Below, in pieces: positions 42,098 to 53,298 of a stretch of DNA of 64,000 nt. The DNA is taken from contig MJGA01000027.1 in assembly GCA_001910725.1 (NCBI GenBank), forward strand, positions 248,001-312,000, read 5' to 3'. The notes under the pieces were generated by a model. It made no database searches and had not been told where the DNA came from. It was given only the letters and a program-made list of their open reading frames with translations. The position numbers and the translations under genes were made by a program. Numbering within the stretch: position 1 is the stretch's first letter; each line of letters begins with the position of its first letter. Source of the DNA: Phanerodontia chrysosporium. Lineage: Eukaryota > Basidiomycota > Agaricomycetes > Polyporales > Phanerochaetaceae.

Positions 42098-45000
42098 ATG
42101 TCGAACTCCCCGGTTGCCTTTCCACCGCTGGACGGGTCCTTACCCGTCATCCCTGGCTTCGTCGACTTCCAAGCCCAACATAACGGGGACCGCCCCTGGG
42201 TCGTGTTTCCGTCTGGTTCTCCCGTCGAGTCCCTCTCGTACTCACAGTACTGCGAAGCTACAAACCGGATTGCCTGGAGCCTCTGTCCAAACGGCGTCCG
42301 CGCAAAGGGCGAGGTCGTGGCCATCATCATCCACTGCGACAGCGTCCTCTACCTTGCGCTGCTCTCGGGCCTCATAAGGGCGGGATACGTCGTGCGTTCC
42401 TGAGTCTTCATTGCGTGTAGCAGGGCGACTCACGTGCGATGCTCCTCCAGCCGTTCCCCATGTCCCCGAAGAACTCTGTCCCGGCGTTCGCGAGCATGCT
42501 GCGCAAGACGGCGTGCCGCCACATCATCACCCAACCCGCCTTTGACCCCGTCATTGCGGGCATTCAATCGCAGCTTGCGGGTGAGAATATTACTATCAAA
42601 GTCGATGCCCTGCCCGCTCTCCACGACATCTTCCCGCAGTTCGCTGGCGGCCATACCGCCGCGGTGAGCAGCCGCACGTTCCCACCACCGACGAACCCGC
42701 ACGCCCCGGACGACCTCGTCCTCTACCTGCACTCCTCCGGCTCCACAGGCTTCCCGAAGCCGATCCCGCAGCGGCAGCGGTCGGTGCTGCAGTGGTGTTC
42801 CGGATGTACGTCCGCCCGTTCACTCCGTGCGCGCCATCCCGCTGACCGGCCAATTTGTGCGCGCCAGCGATCCTGCTGGAGACGCGCAAGCGCGGCGTGA
42901 TCTGGGGGTCGATGCCGCTGCCCACGTTCCACACGATCGGCGTGTACATGCAGTGGTACATGCCGCTCGTCACGGGCTTTCCCGTCGGGCTGTACCACCC
43001 ACCGCGCCCGCGCCGCCGCCCGTGCCGAGCCCCGCGAGCTATCTCGCCGCATGCAGGGCGACGGGGACGACAGGCATCACCGTCGTGCCCGTGTTCATCG
43101 AGGTGCGCACAGGCTACATGCGCTTGATCTTGCTCACAGGATGGATGAACGACAGGCATGGGCACAGTGCGAGGAGAGCGTGCAGTACCTCGCCTCGCTC
43201 GACATCCTTGTGCGCCTGTCCCTTCTCTTATCTCTGCCCGCATACTGACCGCGCACGCCCAGGCGTACTCCGGCGGGCCGCTCGCACGCGCGACGGGCGA
43301 CGCGCTCGTCGCGGCAGGCGTGAACCTGTGCGCGATCTACGGCGGCACGGAGCACGGCGTGCCCACGAAGACCTTCGACATCGACTTCTCCTCGTCGTCG
43401 CCTGCTTCGCTGGACGCGCGGACAAAGGAGGACTGGGAGTACGTCGCGTTCGTCGACGACGCCGCGTGCCGCTGGGCGCCGCAGGGCGACGGCACGTTTG
43501 AGCTGCAGCTGCTGGTGCGTACGTTTCTTGCGCCGGGCTTTGAGGGGCTGATCGGGCATGGTAGACAAGGGAGCGGTACGCGCCCGCGGTCGAGAACCTG
43601 CCCGACACGAGGGGGTACGCGACGAGCGATTTGTTCGTGCCGCACCCGTCGAAGAAGGAGCTGTGGAAGATGTACGGCTTTCTCTTTCCCTCGCTCCAGG
43701 CACAGACCTAAGCAATTGTGGGCGCAGAACAGGGAGGAAGGACGACGTCCTCGTGTTGAGCACCGGTGCGTCCCGCGTCTCGCCGCAATATCTGCGTAGG
43801 GTCCGCTGATGCGCGCACCAGGCGAGAAGGTCGTGCCGATCCCGCAGGAGGGCGCGCTCACGGCGAGCCCGCTCGTGTCCGGAGCGATCGTGTTCGGGCA
43901 CACGCGGACGGCGTGCGGCGTGCTCATCGAACCACATCCGGACTGCGCCGTCGACCCGGGCGACCCGCGCGCGCTCTCCGCGTTCCAGGACCGAGTCTGG
44001 TGAGCAGCATGCGTGAGGCCTCCGGGAGGGCGCTCCTGACGAGTGGTGCCAGGCCGGCCGTGGAGTGCGCGAACGCGCTCGCGCCGGCGTTCGCGCGCGT
44101 GCTCCGGGAGATGGTCCTCGTCGCGCACCCCGACCGGCCGTTCCCCCGCGCCGCGAAGGGCACGGTCGTCCGGCCGCAGGTTCTCCAGCTCTATGCGGCG
44201 GAGATTGATGAGCTGTATGTCGGTGGGCCGGTTGTGTGATCGGATCGCTGCTCACGGCGACCGCAGGTACAGCACGCTCGCGGCGCGCGCTGTCGCAAGC
44301 GGCGTCGCACCACCCAAGACGTGGTGCGCGCACGACGTCGAGGCGTGGCTGGCTCGACATACGAGGTGATACACCGCGGTGCGGCCATCGATGCTCGCCG
44401 TGACATCTTCCACCAAGGTTTCGACAGGTGCGCGGTCGGCCAGTCGTAGCTCATGCAAGCGCTCACGGTAGAACCATCCCAGCTTGCAAGCCACCGCCCT
44501 GCGCAACCGCATCGTCGGCACCATGCGCACGAGCGCGGACCCAGCGGTGCAGCGTGCGGCGCAGCGGTCTCCCTGAGCGTCGTTTACGACCATTCGACTC
44601 TGCATGCCCTGGCGCGCGCCATCGCGTCGCTGGTCTCCCTGTCTCCCCGGGCTGAGGCCCGCGACAGAGCCGCCGAGATCGCGACCATGGTCGCAAAGTA
44701 CACGCGCGCGATCCCGGACGCTCGAAGGCAATCACGCTGCCCGCGTCCGCAAAATGCCGTGGTGCTGCTCACGGGTGCGACGGGCACACTCGGCGCGACC
44801 CTCCTCGGCGCGCTGCTCGGTGACGCGCGTGTTGCGCGGGTGTATGCGCTCTGCCGTGGAGACGACGCGCGCACGCGCCTTGCGGCCGCGTTCGAAGAGC
44901 GTGCTCTGCCTGTGGCGCTGCTCGGCAGCGCGAAGTGCGTCCCGCTAGCGGCGATGTTCTGGCACAAGGGATGGGATTAGACGAAGACACCTTGGAAGAG

Positions 45001-46180
45001 GTGCGTGTTGCCCTCACGTGTTTGTGCGCTCCGCAGCTCATGGATACGACGGAAAGCTCCGCGAGAACGTGACGGTCGTGATACACTGTGCGTGGCGCGT
45101 CGACTTCAACCTCTCGCTCGCGTCCTTCGAGCCGCACGTCGCAGGCACGGCAGCGCTGCTCGCCTTTTGTGCGCGCGCTTCGCGGCACGTGTGGCTGCTC
45201 TTCGCTTCATCGGTCGCGGCGGGGGCGCGGTGGGACACCGCGCGCGGGGCGGTGCCCGAGGCCGTTTTGGGCGACCCAAAAGATGCGGCGCTGTCGGGGT
45301 ACGGCGCGTCGAAGTTCGTCGCGGAGCACGTGCGTGGACCATCATTCCGCCGAGGCTTTGCACTGGTTGACTGATACGCCATGCTATAGGTCTGGCGCAG
45401 GCGGCAAGGGAAGGGCTCGACGCCGTGTCGCTGCGTATCGGCCAGGTGTGCGGCGCGGAGGGCACGGGCGCGTGGGCAACCACGGAGTGGGTCCCGATGG
45501 TGGTGAAGTCGAGCGTCGCGCTGGGGATGCTGCCGGATCTTGATGGCGTGCGTGTCGCCCTGCCGTGTCTGCGTCCGCGATTTTTGATGCATTGTCGCAG
45601 GTCGTGTCGTGGATCCCCGTAGACGCTGTGACGACCGCGATAGTCGATCTCGTCACCACGAGCGATGCGCTACCCGAAGTGATCAACGTCGTGCACCCAC
45701 GCCCGGCACAGTGGACGGAGATCTTTGACGCTGTTGGGAGCAGTCTTGAAGAGGCACGGTTGCGCACGGTGCCCTTCAAGGAGTGGCTCTGCGCGGTTGA
45801 GGAGGTCGCAAGTCGCGAACGGGTGGAAGACCTCGAACGAGTGGTGCGTGCAATGCTCGGAAAGATCACGACTGAGTTGTTCATGTGGCACATCTTGTAG
45901 CCCGCCGTAAAGATACTGCAGTTCCTCCGAGACCTGGACGCTGGAGCTGATCGTGTTCATGCCGGGCAAGGGGTCTGACGGAGGCTGGAGGTATCCCGAC
46001 CTACGATACAGCAAGTCTGCGCCGGTTATGTCCATCTATAGATAAGCTCGCGCCTCTGGGGAGGGGCACGCGCAGGCGTGGATGAACTACTGGAAGCGGA
46101 AGGGTTACTTGAGTCTTTCAGATGTACTGAGGCCGAGCAGGAGCTCACATAATCGTGTATATTATCGTGACGTATGTTGA
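42098..46180 (+). CDS. Adenylate-forming reductase (NRPS-like A-T-R enzyme)
   Basis: This enzyme class activates a carboxylic acid as an adenylate, loads it on a phosphopantetheine carrier and releases it by NAD(P)H reduction to an aldehyde or alcohol. The A domain runs from MSNSPVAFPPLDG through the P-loop YLHSSGSTGFPKPI, CAIYGGTEHGVPT, ITGRKDDVLVLSTG and FPRAAKGTVVRPQ. The carrier site is IFHQGFDSLQATALRNRI, with the modified serine in FDSL created by splicing near 44431/44489. The reductase domain has LTGATGTLGATLLGALL (NAD(P) site), VIHCAWRVDFNLSLASFE, SSVAAG, YGASKFVAE and SLRIGQVCGAEGTGAWATT. Introns are about 50 nt. Single-base frame breaks occur near 42995, 44951, 45971 and 46059, all in short G or C runs. 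The end at 46180 assumes these are corrected to reach HAQAWMNYWKRKGYL. The substrate is unknown. Confidence 0.85.
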
Positions 46181-46227
46181 CTACCTGTGATATTGGAGAA
46201 CTACAGAGAGCAGCCAGCAGCCGATCA

Positions 46228-48464
46228 TCAATGTGCAAAGCGAAAGTCCAGACGACGGTTCCCCACGTCCTTCGTCGTCGCGAGATAGTGCGCCTGCTCC
46301 TCGGGGGTCATCGCGCCCCACACGCGCTCGCGCTGCCGGTTGCGCCACATGTAGTACAGCTTCGTGCCGGGGTAGAGCACGCAGAGGTTGACGCAGCTGA
46401 GCGTGATGAGCACGCGGTTCCCGCGCCGGTAGCGCGGCGCGTCGTCCGCGCGGTAGATGTTCGCCGCCGCGACGGTCGTGAGCTGCACGAACATGTTGTA
46501 CAACGACGCGTTCACCGTCCGGCTCGCGACTGCGCCGCGTTGCGCGAACACCATCCGACTTGGATGGGGTGGGTGTACGGGTATGAGAGCAGTGCTGTCG
46601 CAAGGCCCTGGATGCGGATGTCAGGGGCTGTCACAAAGGGCGTGTAGATGGAAGTACGCACATAGTAGACCCACTGGTTTGGGTTCTCCGGAAGACAATA
46701 GATCGCGATGAGGAAGGGCAGCGCCCAGACATCCTCGAGCATCGATATCACCGCGCGGTCATTGACCATCTCTGAGAGCAGCGCGACGACCCACATCGTG
46801 ACCAGACCGAGCACCGTCGAAGGGATGGTCAGCAAGTTGGTCTCGAGGACGCCAAAACTAAGCAGGAGTCAGTCGTATGACGGTTAATTGCAGTGGCAGA
46901 CACGCACCCCAGGTTTCTGAGCGACAAGGTGAGGTACGCGCCAGGCGGACTGGTGGGGAAGCCAAACATGAACCCACTGAAGCGAAAGGTGAATGTATGC
47001 TCACGCCGCGCACGAAGAGCTGATGCTTACAGAATATACAGCGGCCAGAGATCGTAGTCGCACATCGCAGTCCAGAGACGCCTCAGTGTCAAGCCCTCGC
47101 GGTTGTGCATGTCGCCCTTGGTCGGGTCGTCACGCAGCACGCGCGAGACGATGATGGTCTCCTCGCGCTCGGTGAACCAGCCGTTGGGGCGGTACCATGT
47201 TTTGGTCTGCGTCGGCGAGGGCGGCATCATGAAGAACGTCGCCAACCCAATCGCTAGGGTGAGACCCCCCTGCAGCTGCATTAGTACGTGTGACGGACAG
47301 GGAGCGTCAACTCGCGCACTCGATGAGAAACAGCCAGCGCCAGCCGGCCTTCCCGAGGTGCCCGCCATGTGCAGGACGCCGTACGCGATGAAGGTCGCCA
47401 CAATGCTGCAGACGTTGGAGGACATCCAGAAGATGGCAAGGCGAAGGGGAAGCTCCGTCTTCGTATAGAAATCTGCGCGTACGTCAGCGCAGTTCCTATC
47501 GAGGATTCGGGACATACAAGACATGTAGAGGACCAAATCCGGGATAAACCCTCCTTGCAAAAATCCGAGCAGCGCGCGGCAGATCAAGAAGCTCGGGCGG
47601 CCCGTGAGCCAGAACTGACAGATGTTGACGATGGCTAGGATTATGTCAGTGGGAAAAATGATCGCGCTGTCAGGTATGAACTTACACCAAAGACAGATTT
47701 GCGCAGGGATCCAGCGGTCCGGGCCTATCTGATAGGCGAGAGGGTAAGTTTTAGGCTTAGCAATGGACTCACGCAAGCGCACCTTCTTGCTGACCAGCTG
47801 GCTAGGAAGCTCTGCGGCCAGGAATGCAAGTCGAAATATTGTGTTGCCTAGGTTGTAGTCGTCTGTAGACATATGTAGGTCTGGCAGGAAGTTGTCCGTA
47901 TTCGCTTGCGAGAGATTGCCTCTGTCGATGTTTAACTGGGGTACGTATCTCAGTATCATGCAGGAGTGTGATCCCAGGAGCACTAACAGCGGAGAAGCTT
48001 ATTGCAGCCCAGAGCGTAACACGCCAATCAATCTTCCAAACAACGGCCTGCAACGACCACCTTGGTCAGCTTTGCGAGAGACCAGAGGACGGAGAACGCA
48101 CTCGTTCCTCGCGAAATGTCCAGCGAGCATCCGGGTCGAAGCGATGAAGATTTTCGTAATTGGCTGATGGCCAGTAATGTCTGGCGAGGATTGGATTGTC
48201 GAAAACGCTGCGCCGCGTGGCACAAGAGTCCAAGTCTGGCTGTTCGAGTGTCTTACGCCGGAAGAGGAGGTCGGTGAACCGCGGCTTCTCGTCGAGCGGA
48301 GGGAGAAGGTTGGTTGATGAGGTCGAGAGCTGACTTTGTGCATCCTTCTCGTCACCCGACTCGATTGCACTGTTCTTCTCGTCGACGAAAGGCAGTGAAG
48401 TGGCGGGATACGCTTCGATGCTAACCACGGCGGGCTTGCGCTCGGTGGGTTGCCCTGCATCCAT
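46228..48464 (-). CDS. MFS transporter, anion:cation symporter (Dal5/allantoate permease) type
   Basis: This is a 12-helix carrier for small organic anions, as in fungal Dal5-type permeases. A long polar N-terminus (MDAGQPTERKPAVVSIEAYP...) is followed by WKIDWRVTLWAAISFSA, then LDRGNLSQANTDNFL with STDDYNLGNTIF, LAAELPSQLVSKKV, RALLGFLQGGFIPDLVLYMS, FYTKTELPLRLAIFWMS and IATFFMMPPSPTQTKTWYRP. The second half contains LETNLLTIPSTVLGLVTMWV and DDAPRYRRGNRVLI. It ends in the family's cytosolic tail AMTPEEQAHYLATTKD and FRFAH. Introns are short. The gene converges on the reductase with under 50 bases between stops. It could import a precursor or export a product, which is inference. Confidence 0.88.
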
Positions 48465-50252
48465 CGCTACTGGACAAGGATCGTTGAACGGTCCTTTTAC
48501 GCCAGACGGACAGTACCGCCTGGCATAGGTCGTCCCAAATAGATAGCAGGCCGTTGGATCAAGGATGGTCTTGATGTCCCTCCCTCAGTCGCAGCGACTT
48601 CCAGTGACGCTGTGAAAAGCACCAGGATGGCTTTGCGATAAGACTGATAGCTTGAGCAAGAGAATACAGAAGAGTGGAGCGGCGCTCACGTAGCTCTCAA
48701 GGAAACGTAGCGGACCAGACTTCGAACTTCATCGTGTGTATAGAAGCAAGGATCACTTGCATAACGGAATCCATGTGGTCTGAGCTCAAGTACACCACTA
48801 ATCGAAGATATGATAACGCCTGGTCAACTCGAGGACGTTATGGAGATCTGATAGCAATATCGTATCGAGCTCTATGGTAAACAACATGAGTAAGACCGCT
48901 TGGGAAGAGATGTGAGACCATACCTTCTTCTAGCAGAGTCTGTAATTCCAGATATATTTTTATGCAGAGATACACCAACATAACCTGAAGCTTACTGTTA
49001 ATGTATGTATACCAAGGAGCTTTTGAGCTAGGCAATTATTCTTTATCGGAAGGTAGAGAAAGCGGTCGAGGTAAAAACGACGAATTTCAGAACGGTCGGA
49101 ACCACACGGCTTGACGGCGCTTGTCAAAACCTTCGTGGCGTCCGCCAGCCTTGATGCCTACAGGCAGGCCAACTGGATGCCGGCAATACATGGCAATATT
49201 GAGCACTATCGAGCCTCGTATATGCCGTGTTCGCGAGGTAGAAACAATGATCCTCCAGTTTGCGACTTTTGCAGCGGGACCTCAATCTGCGATGGCGGTT
49301 CGGTTTTACGTTTGGTCTCCGCTCGGTCGGAGCCATGACGGACTTCAGATTCGCGGTGGGAATTCCCACGAGCAGTTCTGGCCGTTTACTACGTTCGGCG
49401 CAACTACCCATGGAACGATGACCATTAAACACACATTGTACAACACCTACCTTCTGCCAAACATATAGTTTATGCTGGCAAGCATAACGATGGAGTTACC
49501 TTTACAGGTGTGCCGACTGTACTGAACGAAGCAGACAGCGAACGGCCCCAAAGTTACCGACCAGTGCCAAGCCCTTTGCCGTAGGCTCCTGCAAAGTTAA
49601 TGGTACCATCGTGATAGGTACGACACACGAGTGGAGAGAAGCAGCTGACGGACCTAGCTCGGCTTGATGTCGCCCAGCCATGACGAATCTACTGCACCCG
49701 GCTTGCATCGACTTCCAAGCTTCATCCTGCGAATCACACCAAACGTACGAGAATATACCTCACCATTGAGAGTCTAGCTGATCCCTTTCTTCCATGACTA
49801 GCGCAGTATCAAGTATTTTGAACGCATCTGTATCGTTGCACGCGACCCTGACATCGGCTCCGCGCTATCATTGCCGCCCGCTGCGAACCTGAACGACACT
49901 TGATAATGACCTCGCGATGGTCCTGGCATTTATTCTTCTACAATCCTCTCTAATGGAAAGCCCGAAGAGCTCGACATACGAGCTCTGGCGCCCGTGCATA
50001 AGTTGGTGACGGTGACGGGGAGCGACTCGACAAGGCGGACAATATGCCTCTTCGAAACGCGGACGGCCCCTTGGTATCAGGCCCGCTTTCGGCACCTAGG
50101 GGGTGCAGCGTACATGCGACCCTACCTCAATCAGTCGCGGAGAGTAAACGGTGACTGCACCTTATTTAAGGTGTATATAGTCGGCCATCCTGCCTTCGAA
50201 CATGTGCGCCGTTTCCCTCCATCCTGGAACCGCCACCGCTCATTCACGCACG
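48465..50252. other. Unassigned 1.8 kb between two MFS genes
   Basis: Holds the divergent promoters of the symporter (-) and the DHA2 exporter (+). The plus strand at 49121-49468 is open for 115 codons but shows no known motif. Several A/T-rich patches occur (48950-49050). No RNA gene recognised. Confidence 0.4.
50174..50180 (+). promoter_or_regulatory. TATA box of the DHA2 gene at 50253
   Basis: tatatag lies about 75 bases upstream of ATG 50253, after an A/T-rich ttatttaagg stretch. Confidence 0.45.
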
Positions 50253-52580
50253 ATGTCTTCTAGGGACGAAGGTCAAACTTACACCCCGAGTCTTAAATCG
50301 AAGCAGCGGAGGCGGAAGCCATCGCTGTGGAGGTCGTGGAGAAGCAATCCAAAGCCCCACAGCCCTCCGCACCGAAGCCAAAGAACGCACGCTTCTGGCT
50401 CGTGTTCGTGGCCATATGTCTCTCCATGTTCCTTTCTGCTCTCGAATTCGTGAGTGAGGCGCTCAGATCCATGCACTTGCGACTGACCTCTGGGTCTGTC
50501 CTGCTCTCCAGACTGCAGTGTCTACCGCGCTGCCGACGATAGTGCACGACCTGAATGGAGCGGACTTTGTGTGGATAGCGTCGGCATATTCGCTGGCCGC
50601 CACTGCGTTACTTCCAGCAACAGGAGGCATGGCGCAGGTATGCCCCCTCCTTCTCGCGCACTGCACGCCTCCTTGACCTGGGTATCCTAGGTATTCGGCA
50701 GGCGACCGTGCATGATTGCCTCGCTGGCACTTTTCGCGCTCGGAAGTGCGCTCTGCGGCGCTGCGCAGACAATGAACTGGCTGATTGCGGCACGCGGTAG
50801 GTGGATAGGGTTCATCAGGGTCGACGTACTTTGAATGTTATGTTGTGCCGCAGCGGTACAAGGTGCAGGTGGCGGAAGCATCCTCGCGATCACGGGCATC
50901 CTCATGTCCGACCTCGTCTCGTTGGCTGAGCGGGGAACATACAACGGCTTTATTGCGACGTGAGTCTTCTCAATTTTGTCTTCTCAGAGGATTTTCACGA
51001 GTGATCGCAGGACATGGGCTGTTGCGATGGGTTTGGGGCCCATTGTAGGTGGCGCGCTCGCAGATCATGGTCAGTGGAGATGGATATTCTGTGAGTATGG
51101 TGACTTGAAACGTTCACAAAATGTATTCTGATGTGCAACTCGTAGATCTGAACCTACCCCTCACGGGACTGGCGGCGTTCCTCATCGTGGCCTTCCTCAA
51201 CGTTAAGACACCACGGGGCTCATTCCGGGAGAAGATGCGCCGCATGGATTGGATGTGCGAACGTCTTGTCTGCCATCGAAGTGCGAAATCACTGATCATG
51301 CATTAGCGGAAATGCCCTCGTCATTGGTAGTTCCAGTGCTGTGGTCATCGGCCTCACCTGGGGCGGTGTCAAGCATCCCTGGGGTTCTGCTCAGACCCTG
51401 GTGCCTCTCGTCGTCGGACTGGTTGGGCTCGTGGTGTTCCTCCTATACGAAGCGACACTCGCCAAGCAACCGCTGGTATGACTACATCGATGTTCATCAA
51501 CACTCTGTACTGAACGCAGGCGACCAATTTGCAGGTGCCTCTTTCACTTCTCGCAAACCGCACGAGCTTCAGCGGGTGAGTGGTGATTGGCGTGCGTCAA
51601 CTTTCCAGACTAAAGTACGGCGCAGCTATGTGCAGAACTTCATCAATCCACTATTGACTGTATCGTTACTCTGTAAGTCCTGGATCACCGGCTGCACACG
51701 CATCTTCTCTGATTATACCGCACGTAGATTTCATGCCAGCCTTCTACCAGGCGAGCTGGGGTGCCTCTCCCATCCGCTCTGGTGTCCTGATCTTCGGGTT
51801 CGTCCTGATGTTCTGCCCCTTCCCTCTTCTCTGCGGGTTGAGCGTCTCCAAGACGAAGACGTACCGCGTGCAGCTGTGGTTCGGGTGGGCGGCCTTCACG
51901 TCGGGGCTGGGCATCCTGGCGACGCTGGACGAGAACACCGATATTGCGCGCGCGACAGGCGGGCTGGTCGTCATCGGGATCGGCTGCGCGTTGATCTACG
52001 CTGCGTCGTATTTTCCCGTCCTTGCGCCGCTGCCTGTGACGCAGAACGCACAGGCGATGGCGTTCTTCCAGTTCTGCCGCTCATTCGCAGCGGTAAGAGG
52101 ACCATTATGTGTGACCTCGCAGGTGCTGATCTTCGCGTAGGTCTGGGGAGTGACCATCGGCACAACGGTCCTGCAGACGCAGCTCACGAAACGCCTCCCG
52201 GCCGAGTTCGTCAACTCGCTCCCAGGCGGCGTGTCCATCTCGTATTCCGTCATCCCCGTCATCCCCCGCCTAGCCGAGCCTCTGCACACGCAGGTGCGCG
52301 TCGCGTTCGCGGAGAGCATTCGCGTGCTCTGGCAGGTCATGATCGGCATCGCAGGGCTCGGACTATTGGGCTCACTGCTCATGAAGGGTTGCCCCTTCAG
52401 ACCTTCGTCGATGAGAAGTGGGGCATGGAGAACAAGGGGAAGCAGGACGGAGCAGGCGAAGAAGAGAGAGGAGCTTCGGGATCTAGTAGTCTGGAGCAGG
52501 TGGATGGAGAGATTACTGAAGAGAAGCTTCCGGTCAGCGTTCAGACCTCTGTCTTGTTTGATGGCAAACCGACACCTTGA
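50253..52580 (+). CDS. MFS transporter, DHA2 (14-helix) type
   Basis: An exporter of the drug:H+ antiporter-2 type. Helix 1 is [19 protein letters not shown], then [150 protein letters not shown] and [20 protein letters not shown]. The C-terminal tail ([16 protein letters not shown]... to GKPTP, stop 52578-52580) is reached only by adding one G in aaggg at 52384-52388. The N-terminal 15-20 codons after [16 protein letters not shown] also need a frame change to reach VEVVEKQSK. The paralogue at 53299-55601 shows what the tail should look like. Substrate unknown. Confidence 0.87.
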
Positions 52581-53298
52581 GCTTTGCAATCTTACGTCGT
52601 TTCTCATGTCACCATCTTGTGCCATGCCTGCAATGCTCGCTGGACGCATGGCTAGCAGTGGTCGCGGACGCACAGCTGCTCGTAAGCCTAAGCATACTAT
52701 TGCAACTTTCGAAAGTCCGTAGGCCCAAATCCAAGAGTACAGCAAGTCCAGCAAATCTAGCATTTACCATGCTAGCAATTCTAAGCTCTCTGCACATCCA
52801 CACCGTTTCATACAGCCCGCACAGCACGCCTGCAGCGGTCTATGCCCGCTCAGCGCTTAGCCCCGACAATGCACGGCGATGCATGGGGCTGGACCCTGTT
52901 TCGTGACAGCTGAGGTGCCGTTGCAGTACGGCTGCCGGGTGTATCTTGACATAAGGCTCGATGACTGTCGATTAGACCCTGTTTCGTCGAGATGAGGCGA
53001 GCTGTGAATTCCGGGCTGACAAGCTGTGCAAACGCCAGCTGGCAAACGCGGATGACAGGAACACTTCTGCAACCGACGGATAGAGCGTTTCGTTGTCATG
53101 AAGAAAGCGGACAATCACGGGTGGCAACGGTCAGAAAATGAGCACTCCAGCGGTTCTGACTCGGATGGAGAAGAGATCGTGAACAGCGAGCGTGACACCT
53201 CCAACCTTGCGTATTACGCTGGATGATCGTGAAGTAGCCTCGTATATGCGTTGTATCATGATCCAGTCTAGTCTGCACAACATAATCTAAACGTACAT
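52581..53298. other. Intergenic between two convergent DHA2 genes
   Basis: About 700 bases with no recognised exon. The phrase gaccctgtttcgt occurs at about 52891 and 52976, a short direct repeat. Confidence 0.4.

Noticed and set aside
42596..44360. Minus-strand open frames of up to 408 codons opposite the reductase
   Set aside because: Antisense frames in GC-rich coding DNA; composition is Arg/Ala/Pro-rich and the plus strand carries all A-domain motifs.
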